Origin: Lachnospiraceae bacterium
GTDB lineage: Bacteria > Bacillota > Clostridia > Lachnospirales > Lachnospiraceae
Length of the DNA: 56,004 nt
Assembly (NCBI GenBank): GCA_024693845.1
Contig: JAILKJ010000041.1
Span: forward strand, 1 to 56,004
Direction: 5' to 3'
Each line of letters starts with the position of its first letter. The stretch's first letter is position 1. The notes beneath the pieces were generated by a model that was not told where the DNA came from, did not search any database, and worked only from the letters and a program-made list of their open reading frames with translations. The position numbers and the translations under genes are program-made. Positions 8,328 to 17,272 of this stretch are shown here, one piece after another.

Positions 8328-9086
8328 CTATTTATGCATGATAAAGAATTCCTGAAGCTTTAATATCAGGTCTTCCTTACTGACACTCTTCAGAATATAG
8401 CCTTCCGGCTTCAGCGCCACAACGGCCATAACACTTTCCTTATCTCCCTTTCCCGTCAAAAACATCACCGGGATGGAGCGGGTATCGCTGTCACTTCTCA
8501 GCATTCCGAGGACCTGGGGTCCGCTGGTAACCGGCATCTCATGGTCCAGAAGGATCAGATCCACTTTATTGTTGCCCAGCCACTTGATGGCCTGCATGCC
8601 GGAATTGGCCATGGAAACCTTATAGATATCCTTGAGCCAGTCCCGCACCAGCAGCAGGTACTGGGGATCATCATCCACGATCAGGATGCTTTTTCTCAGC
8701 TCACCCGCATCCGCCTTATTCATATACTCCATGATCGACTCTGCAAACTTCTCATTATCCACCGGGCGGATGAAGGTCTTATAGATCAGATCTCCGGGGA
8801 AACGGTCCACCATACACTGGATATCATACTGTTCCCCCACCAGGATCAGCTGCAGGTTTTTCTCCTTCATGATATCCGTCAGATAAATGATGACCTTATC
8901 CTTCGGTCTTTCCCCGTCATCCATAAAAAGAGCCACAAGGGAAACTCCCTCTAAGTTTTCACTGATATCATTTACGGTGCAGGGAACAAAACTGCAGTCG
9001 ATCTGTAAATCCCGAATCTTTTTGATCAGAATTCTCGCAATAAAGAATTCCTTCTCCCCTATCAGGATCATTTTATGCTCGCTCAT
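8328..9086 (-). CDS. Response regulator with pseudo-receiver and true receiver, no output domain
   Basis: 252 residues. The C-terminal half (about 132-250) is a canonical receiver: acidic pair in 'ILIVDDDPQ', phosphoacceptor D181 in 'DLILLDHEMP', threonine in 'MFLTGKGD' and the late lysine region 'ALKPEGYILK'. The N-terminal half (about 5-122) has receiver-like alternating strands and helices but lacks the acidic pocket and a clear phosphoacceptor, so it looks like a pseudo-receiver. There is no DNA-binding or enzymatic output. It overlaps the hybrid kinase stop by 4 bases (ATGA), so translation is coupled and the kinase is its likely phosphodonor. It probably acts by protein-protein contact, perhaps with the neighbouring HD-GYP proteins. 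Confidence 0.85.
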   Translation of the reverse strand: MSEHKMILIGEKEFFIARILIKKIRDLQIDCSFVPCTVNDISENLEGVSLVALFMDDGERPKDKVIIYLTDIMKEKNLQLILVGEQYDIQCMVDRFPGDLIYKTFIRPVDNEKFAESIMEYMNKADAGELRKSILIVDDDPQYLLLVRDWLKDIYKVSMANSGMQAIKWLGNNKVDLILLDHEMPVTSGPQVLGMLRSDSDTRSIPVMFLTGKGDKESVMAVVALKPEGYILKSVSKEDLILKLQEFFIMHK

Positions 9087-12000
9087 TTATCCTTACTCCA
9101 TCCGGACTTACTCTGAATGAGTTCCTCCATCCCATCCCAGTCAAAGCTTCTGAGCTTCTTTGAAAGCTGCCCCACTATCTTATCGTCTTCTTCCGGTAGT
9201 TCATATCCGCCCAGTTCATCCAGGATCATCTCCACGGCATCGTAATCCATCTGAGGGATCATCTCTGCCAGCGCATCATAGGCGCTTTGAAGCTCCTCTT
9301 CCGGGATCTTCTCCTTATCATCGTCGTTGCCTCCGGCCCTCAGACCCGACAGCTTATCCTTAAACTCCTCATAATCCTTAAGCAGGATCCCCGCATTGGC
9401 ATCGATAAACTCCATATCCTCTTTGTTTCCCGCATCCTCCAGCTTTTCGGCCAGCTCCGAGAGCTGCAGTGCGCCGATGATGCGGGCTGAGCTTTTGAGG
9501 GCATGGACCTTGATGGTAAACAGCCTGATATTGCCGCTTTCGTAAGCCTCGCGGATCACTACCTCATTCTCTTCAATGGTATCGAGGAACATGTTAAGTG
9601 CTCCGATGTAATTCGGTATTCCGCCGGAATTGCGAATGCCGTCCGGTGCGGAGATCCCCTTTGTATCATAGATCCAGAGCAGATCTGCCGGTATCTCTGT
9701 AAGCTCTTCCTCCGCCGCCTGCTGGGCGGGTTTTTCCATCTTCTCCTCGGGAATATGCCGCATGATGGTCTTTTCCAGGACCATACTGTCAATGGGCTTT
9801 TGCAGGTAGCCGTTAAAGCCCTTGGAGATATAATATGCACTGTCATAACTGGTGTTGGCTGTAAGGGCATAGACCGGCAGATCAGGGTTGGTCTTTCTGA
9901 TCTCGGCTACCGTCTCCACGCCGTCCATTCCCGGCATCATATGATCAAGAAGGACCACATCAAAACGCGTATCCTTGATCTTTTCCAGACAGTCTTCTCC
10001 GCTGGATGCCGTGGATACGAAGACCTTCGTTCCCTTGAGCAGGCCTTTGATCACGCTCAGGTTCATGGGATTGTCATCCACCACCAGGATGTCCGCATCC
10101 GGTGCGATGAACTGCGGTACATAAGCCCCTCTCTTCACAGAATCGGATTGCTCGGAAAAAATACCCACCGGGGTTTGATCCACGATCTTCTGTTCTACCG
10201 TAAAAAGGAACTCGCTGCCCTTTCCGTACTGACTTTCGCAGGTCAGCTCTCCTCCCATGATATCCGCAAACCTGCGGGAGATATCAAGTCCCAGGCCCGT
10301 TCCCTGAATACCGCTGTTTTTCTGTTCATCCAGACGTTCATAGGCCGTAAAGAGTTTGTCCATATCCTCCTGTTTAATGCCGATACCGGTATCTTTAACG
10401 CTGAAGCAAAGCTTGCAGGTTTCGTCCTGTCTTTCCTCCATGGACACACTGAAGGTAAGGCCGCCGAAGGCAGTATATTTAACCGCATTCGTCAACAGAT
10501 TGAGAATGATCTGCTTGATCTTGCTGACGTCACCGTAAAGGCGCTTCGGAAGCGTTTCATCCACCACCACATCAAAGGTCAGCTCTTTTTCCGTGCTCTT
10601 GACACGGATAATGGAGATAACGGATCTGAGCATATCCTGCACATCGTATTCCTGCTCCACCAGGTTCATCTTGCCCGACTCCACCTTGGAAAGATCCAGC
10701 AGGTCATTGATGAGGCTGAGCAGGGATTCCGAAGCATTTCGGATATTCAGAGCGTAATTGATCATGGACATGAAGTAAGGCTTCGGAACGCCGGTGGCAT
10801 CCTCTCTTAAGGCCATTTCGTTCACACCCATGATGGCGTTGATGGGGGTACGGATCTCATGGGACATGTTGGCCAGGAACCTGGTCTTGGCAAGGTTGGC
10901 TCTTTCCGCTTCCTCCTTGGCCAGACGGATCTCCTCATACTGCTTGTTGATGATGGTATTTTTCATAAAACGCCATACACCGAATCCCACTAGTGCCGCA
11001 ATGGCCAGCACGATGAGCAATCTGAACTGAGGCACCTCGGCAAGACGGGGCTCCTTCAGGATCGTATAGGTCTCATCCAGAAGCTCCAGTCTTCCCGCAT
11101 TGTCAAACACCTTGATGTGCAGCTTGTAATTTCCGTATCGAAGTCCCGTATATTCCAGCGTGGTAAGATCACTCTTGTGAGCCGTTACACCCTCGCTTTC
11201 CTTTCCGTCCAGATAAACGCTGACAATGGGATTCTGCAGGGTATAGTCCATAACGGAGGCGGTGATACTGATCCTGGCATCCGTGTTGGGAAGCTGGTAG
11301 ATCCCGTTCTTATCCGGCAGGATCTGTTCTTCGCCGAAACGGATGGAGCCCACTGCCGTCTTCACCGGAATACTGTTCTGGGAAAAATGATCCATGTTCA
11401 CGCGGCAGAGGCCGTTTCGTTCCGGAATAAACAGAAACCCGTCCTCCGAGATGGCACTGTAGGACATGGAGGTGGGTGTTCCGGGAAGGCCGTTTGCCAG
11501 GGTGTAGAGCCTGTAATCCTCCACCTTGTCTGCCAGCATGGCTTCTGCTCTTACCACATAGATGCCGTAGGAGGAGACGATCCACATATCGTCTCTTTTG
11601 TCAAAATACAGATCGTAATTGTTGCTGTAGGGGAAGGATCTCACCGTGTAAAAAACATCATCCTTCAGGTACATGATGGAATTCGAGGTGATCAGCCAGA
11701 GTACTCCCCTCTTCTCATCCTCTTTGATCCTTATGATGACATCACTGGTAAGGCCGGATTCCACATGGAAGCTTTTCAGGTTCGAATCCTTGATCCTGTA
11801 CAGGCCGCCGCCGTCGGTTCCTGCCCAGATGGTTCCGTCTCTTTCCGCCAGCGTCAGGATAACGGTATTCTTCAAACCATCGGATGCCGTAATGGTATCC
11901 GTGATATTGCCATCTTTGATGCAGGCGATCCCGCCGTCGGTTCCCGCCAGTATGGTTCCGTCAGAGGCTTCGCAGATGCACCGGATCTCATTATCCGGCA

Positions 12001-13345
12001 TGCCTCTTTCATAGGTGTAGGAAGTAACGCTGCCGTCACTGCCCAGGCATATAAGTCCCATATCATTCGTATAGCAGCCGATCCAGAGGTTACCCTTACT
12101 GTCCTCCATGATACATCTGATCCGCGTCGTTCCGATCTGCCCGATCAACGCATCTTCCCTGGGCTTTCCGCTGACATCCATGATCCTCAGTCCGTTATCC
12201 GTACCGACATAAAGCTCTCCGTTATGCAGGCAGGCTGCATTGGTCACCTCTTCCTGCGTCCCATAGGAAGCATACAGATCGACAAAATTGTCCGCCACGA
12301 TCTTCATCACACCCTGGGTCGAGGAGGCAAACCACATATTTCCCTGATAATCGGAGGTCATCATCTCGATACCGCCCACTAAGGGAAGATTTTCACTGAG
12401 TGTAAATACGCCTTCCTGATCAAAATATCCGATCATGCTGGTGGAGGAAACCCAAAGCCTGTTACAGTCATAGCTGATCCAGTGGATCCCGGTAAGGGGT
12501 GCCGTGGAAAGACTATCCATCTGATCCGCCTTGTTTCCGAAGGTTCCGTGATAGATCACATCCTCCTCCGTTGCGATGTAAACGTTTCCGTCTTTTTGCG
12601 GGTCAGCCAGGATAGAGGTGATCTTATGCATCCCCAGCTCTTCGGAGGAATACACCTCAGCGATCTCCTGATCTTTGATCTTAAAGATAAGGCCGCTCTT
12701 GGTCTGTCCGTAAACACAGCCGGAAAGATCAGCGGAAAGGCGAAGCACCCGCTCGCCGTCAAGTCTCTCATCCTCCAGCTTGTGCACCTTCAGTTCGGGA
12801 CTCAGATAGCAAACACCTGCCGTGGTCCCCACATAGACATTGCCCTTCCGATCCTCCGCGAACACTCTGATGGAGGAAGCAGGAAGACCGTCTTTATAGG
12901 TGATATGAGTCTGTTCATTTCCGTTAATGACCACAACACCGTTGTCGTTGGTGCCCACAAAGATCCGTCCGTTGCTGTCCTCAAACAACCCGCGGCCGCT
13001 GGTAAGGCCATTGGAGTTATCGACTCTGGTAAAAGTGCTGCCGTCATATTTCATGATGCCGCTGTAGCTTCCGATCCATACATGACCGTCCCTGGCACCA
13101 AGTACATAGTTGGCATCCGAGGTGGGAAGTCCGTTTGTGGCATCGTAAACAACGGCGGTGAAGCCTACATTTTCGATCTGGTTAGTGGCTGCATAGCCGC
13201 CTCCGATCCAGGAGGGATCCTTGACTGCCATCTCGCCGGGCAAAATGCCGCTGCCCAAAACCCTTACCGGAGCCGGAAGGATAAATGAGAGCGCTGCAAT
13301 GAGACAGGCTGCTGCCACATATGAAATTCGATTATTTTTTTTCAC
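9083..13345 (-). CDS. Propeller-type hybrid sensor histidine kinase with receiver and HPt domains
   Basis: 1420 residues, GTG start with AGGAGG upstream. Order: signal or anchor helix (about 8-26); two-component-regulator propeller repeats (about 60-660; many 'DGTIWAGTDGG'-like units) outside the membrane; Y_Y_Y-like domain (about 690-762); membrane helix (about 774-792); HisKA with 'NMSHEIRTP' (H829); ATPase with 'NLLTNAVKYT', 'DTGIGI' and 'GTGLGL' (about 940-1050); receiver with D1134 in 'DVVLLDHMMPGMDG'; HPt with H1281 in 'HALKSS'; and an acidic tail of about 80 residues. All phosphorelay residues are present. This is the layout of gut-type hybrid two-component systems that usually sense sugars, but here there is no AraC output; the relay probably ends on the overlapping receiver protein. 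Confidence 0.93.
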   Translation of the reverse strand: MKKNNRISYVAAACLIAALSFILPAPVRVLGSGILPGEMAVKDPSWIGGGYAATNQIENVGFTAVVYDATNGLPTSDANYVLGARDGHVWIGSYSGIMKYDGSTFTRVDNSNGLTSGRGLFEDSNGRIFVGTNDNGVVVINGNEQTHITYKDGLPASSIRVFAEDRKGNVYVGTTAGVCYLSPELKVHKLEDERLDGERVLRLSADLSGCVYGQTKSGLIFKIKDQEIAEVYSSEELGMHKITSILADPQKDGNVYIATEEDVIYHGTFGNKADQMDSLSTAPLTGIHWISYDCNRLWVSSTSMIGYFDQEGVFTLSENLPLVGGIEMMTSDYQGNMWFASSTQGVMKIVADNFVDLYASYGTQEEVTNAACLHNGELYVGTDNGLRIMDVSGKPREDALIGQIGTTRIRCIMEDSKGNLWIGCYTNDMGLICLGSDGSVTSYTYERGMPDNEIRCICEASDGTILAGTDGGIACIKDGNITDTITASDGLKNTVILTLAERDGTIWAGTDGGGLYRIKDSNLKSFHVESGLTSDVIIRIKEDEKRGVLWLITSNSIMYLKDDVFYTVRSFPYSNNYDLYFDKRDDMWIVSSYGIYVVRAEAMLADKVEDYRLYTLANGLPGTPTSMSYSAISEDGFLFIPERNGLCRVNMDHFSQNSIPVKTAVGSIRFGEEQILPDKNGIYQLPNTDARISITASVMDYTLQNPIVSVYLDGKESEGVTAHKSDLTTLEYTGLRYGNYKLHIKVFDNAGRLELLDETYTILKEPRLAEVPQFRLLIVLAIAALVGFGVWRFMKNTIINKQYEEIRLAKEEAERANLAKTRFLANMSHEIRTPINAIMGVNEMALREDATGVPKPYFMSMINYALNIRNASESLLSLINDLLDLSKVESGKMNLVEQEYDVQDMLRSVISIIRVKSTEKELTFDVVVDETLPKRLYGDVSKIKQIILNLLTNAVKYTAFGGLTFSVSMEERQDETCKLCFSVKDTGIGIKQEDMDKLFTAYERLDEQKNSGIQGTGLGLDISRRFADIMGGELTCESQYGKGSEFLFTVEQKIVDQTPVGIFSEQSDSVKRGAYVPQFIAPDADILVVDDNPMNLSVIKGLLKGTKVFVSTASSGEDCLEKIKDTRFDVVLLDHMMPGMDGVETVAEIRKTNPDLPVYALTANTSYDSAYYISKGFNGYLQKPIDSMVLEKTIMRHIPEEKMEKPAQQAAEEELTEIPADLLWIYDTKGISAPDGIRNSGGIPNYIGALNMFLDTIEENEVVIREAYESGNIRLFTIKVHALKSSARIIGALQLSELAEKLEDAGNKEDMEFIDANAGILLKDYEEFKDKLSGLRAGGNDDDKEKIPEEELQSAYDALAEMIPQMDYDAVEMILDELGGYELPEEDDKIVGQLSKKLRSFDWDGMEELIQSKSGWSKDK

Positions 13346-13361
13346 AGTGCAGACAACCTCC

Positions 13362-15467
13362 TTACATATCGCGGTTATATTTCTGCAGGATCACCTTGAC
13401 CTCATCAAGGGAATCCATGAACACTTCAACACATTTGGGATCGAACTGGGTCCCCTTACCCTCTTCGATGATGGAGAGTGCCTTCTCCAGCGGGAAGGCG
13501 GGCTTGTAAACCCTGGGAGATGTCAGTGCATCAAAAACATCGGCCACCGCCATGATACGGGCAGACAGGGGGATCACCTCACCGTGGATCCCTTCGGGAT
13601 AGCCCTTTCCGTCCCAGCGCTCATGATGGTAAGCCGCCATATTTCTGGCTTCCTTCAGATAGTTGTCTCCCTCTACGGTACTGATGGCGTTTTCCATGAT
13701 CTTCTTACCCGCAGTGGTGTGGGTCTTCATGATCTCATACTCTTCATCCGTAAGCTTTCCGGGTTTGTTCAACACCTCGTCGGGGATATTGATCTTACCT
13801 ACATCATGAAGGGGCGCGGAACGTACCACGTCCGAAATGAACTTGGCATTGATCTTCTCTGCGTAGTAGCCCTTCTTCCTCAGGCCTTCCACGATGATCT
13901 TCACATAAGCCGCCGTTTTCTGTACATGGGCACCCGTATCGGAATCCCTGCTCTCGACGATGTCCGCGATGGTGATGATCAGACCATCCTGCATTTTGGC
14001 CGTGGAATCCGAAAGTCTCCGGATGCTTCGCATATGCTCTGCCTGGTTCTTGGTCATCCGGCAGGCAGACCGGTAGAGATTCTCCACCTCATCTCCCGTA
14101 TGGATGTCCAGAAGGCGGAACATTTTTACATCTTCATCCATTCTCTCCTGAGTGTCCGATGCCTGGGACATCTGATCCATTCCTCTCATGATGGCGTTGA
14201 TAGGCAGAATAAGATTGTAATCGGCCAGCCAGATAACAAAGACGCAGATCAGGAAAAAGAAGGTCAGGAAGACCGTCACTGTTTCCGTATGGAAGGAGTG
14301 CTTCAGAATGTTGAGCTTCTCCATATCTACATCCGCTGCCGCATAGCATACGCATCTGCCGTCGGAATCATACACTGGTTCGTAGGCCGTCAACAGGTGA
14401 CCGTAGCTGTCATAGGTGATAACGGGGTCGATCTTTTCTCCCCGTAAAAGTGCGGTCACATTGTCTCCCAGCTCATCATCAAAGGGAACCACGCTGCCGA
14501 TCTCGAAAGCGGGAACCTCCTGCGTCTCAACATCAAAGACCACATGGCAGCCATCCTCTCTGATCTGGTAAACATAGAGGAATTCGATATCCGTGGAGCT
14601 GCCGCGGATCTCCTCCAAAAGATGCTGCACCTCATCATAACCCTCAGCCCCATGTCCCTTTTCCAGGAATTCCTCGATCCTGTCCCCGTCAAGGACGCTG
14701 GCTGCTATCCTGGCAGTTCCCTGGGCGATACGGGTATGATCCTTGACCACTGTCTTGTTATAGACAGCCGAACCGATACCGATGGCCGCCATGGATACGA
14801 TGAGCAGTGAAAAACCGAGGACCAGCAAAAACTTGGTCTGCAGCGACAGGATGCGGACCTTTACCTTGCCTTTGGAGTCCGTTTCCTCGGTGGGTTGCTG
14901 ACGCCAGGCAGTAAATGTGAAATAGGAATAGAGTTTTTCGGGAATGATACGAAGGATAAGTGCAGCCAAAAGAACCGTGATCGCCTTGTCCGGAAGATCC
15001 ATGATGATACTGGAAAGGATATGCGCCGTTCCCTGACTGAAGAAACCGGTTCCGTACAGGACGCCGCTTAAGGATTCAGCGTCAAAGGTAAGGCCTTCCA
15101 TAAACCAGGGGATCAGGGTTCCCAGGCCTCCGCCGATCAGGGTAAAGACTGCGATCATACCGGCAAGGCCGCGGATCTTTTTATGCCAGCCCCGGGAAGC
15201 AAGTCCTGCGGCCGCAATGGCGATCAACACATTTAAAACCCCGTAATACAGGGAACCGGGATCCGTAAGACATTTGACAAAATTGGTGATAAAGCCGACG
15301 ACTACGCCGGGAAGATAACCGCCCATTACGGCAACAGCAACCGTTCCCACCGTATCAAGATGCAGTGGCAGGCCCAATGCTCCCACCGAAAGGCTGAGAA
15401 GAATATTAAGTGAAACACCCAGAATACAGATGATAAATGCAGTTATATTATGTTTTCTCTGAAACAT
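13362..15467 (-). CDS. Intact HD-GYP phosphodiesterase with ECF-S-like membrane head and extracellular sensor
   Basis: 701 residues. Residues 8-175 hold about five helices with small-residue-rich loops ('LHLDTVGTVAVAVMGGYLPG'), resembling the S component of ECF vitamin transporters. Then come a helix (about 212-235), an extracellular sensor (about 237-395, Cache-like: 'FLYVYQI', 'AYEPVYDSDGR'), a helix (396-418), a HAMP-like linker and an HD-GYP domain (about 490-695). Every expected ligand is visible: H514 in 'GAHVQK', H554-D555 in 'LHDVGK', H583, 'HHERWDGKGYPEG' from 614, and 'VADVFDALTS'. It should hydrolyse cyclic di-GMP. It is the first gene of the signalling operon, behind a good promoter, with 16 bases to the hybrid kinase. 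The S-component resemblance is from pattern only. Confidence 0.9.
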   Translation of the reverse strand: MFQRKHNITAFIICILGVSLNILLSLSVGALGLPLHLDTVGTVAVAVMGGYLPGVVVGFITNFVKCLTDPGSLYYGVLNVLIAIAAAGLASRGWHKKIRGLAGMIAVFTLIGGGLGTLIPWFMEGLTFDAESLSGVLYGTGFFSQGTAHILSSIIMDLPDKAITVLLAALILRIIPEKLYSYFTFTAWRQQPTEETDSKGKVKVRILSLQTKFLLVLGFSLLIVSMAAIGIGSAVYNKTVVKDHTRIAQGTARIAASVLDGDRIEEFLEKGHGAEGYDEVQHLLEEIRGSSTDIEFLYVYQIREDGCHVVFDVETQEVPAFEIGSVVPFDDELGDNVTALLRGEKIDPVITYDSYGHLLTAYEPVYDSDGRCVCYAAADVDMEKLNILKHSFHTETVTVFLTFFFLICVFVIWLADYNLILPINAIMRGMDQMSQASDTQERMDEDVKMFRLLDIHTGDEVENLYRSACRMTKNQAEHMRSIRRLSDSTAKMQDGLIITIADIVESRDSDTGAHVQKTAAYVKIIVEGLRKKGYYAEKINAKFISDVVRSAPLHDVGKINIPDEVLNKPGKLTDEEYEIMKTHTTAGKKIMENAISTVEGDNYLKEARNMAAYHHERWDGKGYPEGIHGEVIPLSARIMAVADVFDALTSPRVYKPAFPLEKALSIIEEGKGTQFDPKCVEVFMDSLDEVKVILQKYNRDM

Positions 15468-15526
15468 AACAGGCTCCCTCGCATAGCTGCGTCAGCAAAG
15501 ATCCCCCTCATTTTCCATACAGAGTC

Positions 15527-15555
15527 ATTATACCAATTTTCTGAGATTTTCACAA
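15527..15555 (-). promoter_or_regulatory. Sigma-A promoter of the signalling operon
   Basis: On the minus strand TTGTGA (15555-15550), a 17-base spacer and TATAAT (15532-15527), preceded by TGG as an extended -10. It lies about 60 bases before the ATG at 15467 and right after the glucosidase stop, so the four-gene signalling operon can be read independently of polC. Confidence 0.75.
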
Positions 15556-15576
15556 CAAAAAGAAATGCTGAAAAGT

Positions 15577-17238
15577 TCAGAACCGAAAACGGTATACTCT
15601 GGTTTCGTAGGCGCGCAGGAAGCCGATGCTTCGCACCTTGTCGGGGCCCTTTTCCCTGTCCTCGTAATTACAGAGCATCAGCTCTCCCGTCCTGCCCTCA
15701 TACTCCCTGGGCACGCGGAATGCAACAGCAGACTCGCTGAAGGAACAGATGATGAGATAACGGATATCCTTCCGGTAGCGTTCATAGGTAAAAACATAGC
15801 GGTCCTTGGGAAAATGTTCCCTGTAGCCGCCAAAAAGCAGCGTCTTGGAGCTTTTGCGCAACTTCAGACACGCCCTGTAAAAGTTCAGGATGCTGGAAGG
15901 ATCCTTTTCCTGGTTTTTGACGTTGACCTCTGTATAATTTCGGTTTACATAAAACCAAGGCTGCGCCTGGGGCACCGTAAAGCCCGCATGGGGAGAATCG
16001 TCCCACTGCATGGGTGTCCTGGCCGAATCCCTGCTGGATAAATGGATACGGTGCAGCCTTCTGGCCATGCTGTCCTTCAGATGGTAACGGTGAAAATTGG
16101 TCTTGCTGGAAACATCCTCGTAGTGCTCGATCCTGCCCAGACGGATGTTGGTCATGCCGATCTCCTGCCCCTGATAGATAAAGGGTGTTCCCTGCAGGAA
16201 CAGGTAGGAAGCCGCCAGCATGGTCCCGCTCTTGACCCGGAAAACCTCGCTTCCGTAGCGGCTGATGATACGGGGATGATCATGGTTCTCAAGGTACAGG
16301 CTGTTCCACGCCCTTCCCTCCAGACCGTACTGCCACTTGGAGATCGCCCTTTTGTATTTCAGCAGACTGAAGGGTCTGTGCATATACTCGGTGTAGAAGC
16401 AATCCGCCATCATGTGATCGAAGGAAAACATCATATCCAGGCATTTTTCCGGACCCGTCAGATACTTGAGGGCGGACTTTAAAGTCGTCATGGGACCCTC
16501 GCCGATCTGGAAGCAGTCATATTTCTGGCAGACTCTGCGGAACTGCCGGTTGTATTCGTAGATATGGGGACCGTCCTTGTAATGGGGCATTCCGTTGACA
16601 GCGGGCAAAAGAGGCACGCCACTGGGAAGGCCTTCCTTCTTGGATATGAAATTGATCACATCCTCCCGGAAACCGTCCACACCCATATCCAGCCAGAACT
16701 TAAGGATCTCCTCTACTTCCTTTCGCACTGCAGGATTGTCCATATTCAGATCCGGCTGTTTTTTGGCAAAGATATGCAGATAGTACTGGCCTCTCTGGGG
16801 ATCGTATTCCCAGGCATTGCCTTCAAAAAGGGATTCCCAGTTGTTGGGGGTATCCCTCCAGATGTAATAGTCACTGTAAGGGTTGCAGCGTCCCTTCCTG
16901 CTCTCCTGAAACCAGGGGTGCTCATCCGAGGTATGGTTGATGACAAGGTCCATGATGACCTTCAGGCCGAGATCGTGAGCTTTGTCCAGCACCTTTTTAA
17001 AAAGTGCCAGATCCCCATATTCGGGATGGATATCCTTATAGTCCGAGATATCATAGCCGAAATCGGCATTGGGCGAGGGATAGATCGGAGAAAACCAGAT
17101 CCCGTCAACTCCCACTGACTTGATATATTCCAGCTTGTCATAGACGCCCCACAGATCGCCGATACCGTCGCCGTTACCGTCGGCAAAGCTCCGGATCCAG
17201 ATCTGATAAAAGGACATTTTTTTATACCAATCGCTCAT
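15577..17238 (-). CDS. GH13 alpha-glucosidase, oligo-1,6-glucosidase type
   Basis: 553 residues, usual length for intracellular GH13 oligo-1,6- or dextran glucosidases, with no signal peptide. Conserved regions: 'DLVINH' (region I), 'GFREDVINF' with nucleophile D193, 'QIGEGP' with acid/base E247, and 'ENHDHPR' with D320. Valine right after the nucleophile (V194) is the residue associated with alpha-1,6 preference. Glutamate at 192, before the nucleophile, is less usual than Met, Leu or Ala. It would split isomalto-oligosaccharides or panose in the cytoplasm. AGAAGGAAG precedes the ATG. It lies 34 bases after polC and may share its transcript; no sugar transporter or regulator is adjacent. Confidence 0.9.
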   Translation of the reverse strand: MSDWYKKMSFYQIWIRSFADGNGDGIGDLWGVYDKLEYIKSVGVDGIWFSPIYPSPNADFGYDISDYKDIHPEYGDLALFKKVLDKAHDLGLKVIMDLVINHTSDEHPWFQESRKGRCNPYSDYYIWRDTPNNWESLFEGNAWEYDPQRGQYYLHIFAKKQPDLNMDNPAVRKEVEEILKFWLDMGVDGFREDVINFISKKEGLPSGVPLLPAVNGMPHYKDGPHIYEYNRQFRRVCQKYDCFQIGEGPMTTLKSALKYLTGPEKCLDMMFSFDHMMADCFYTEYMHRPFSLLKYKRAISKWQYGLEGRAWNSLYLENHDHPRIISRYGSEVFRVKSGTMLAASYLFLQGTPFIYQGQEIGMTNIRLGRIEHYEDVSSKTNFHRYHLKDSMARRLHRIHLSSRDSARTPMQWDDSPHAGFTVPQAQPWFYVNRNYTEVNVKNQEKDPSSILNFYRACLKLRKSSKTLLFGGYREHFPKDRYVFTYERYRKDIRYLIICSFSESAVAFRVPREYEGRTGELMLCNYEDREKGPDKVRSIGFLRAYETRVYRFRF

Positions 17239-17272
17239 GGGTACTTCCTTCTAAAATAAACATAATATTCGT

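Noticed and set aside
9503-10810. 435-residue + strand ORF opposite the hybrid kinase
   Set aside because: Antisense shadow: the minus-strand frame has clear kinase, receiver and HPt motifs; this one has no ribosome site or recognisable domain.
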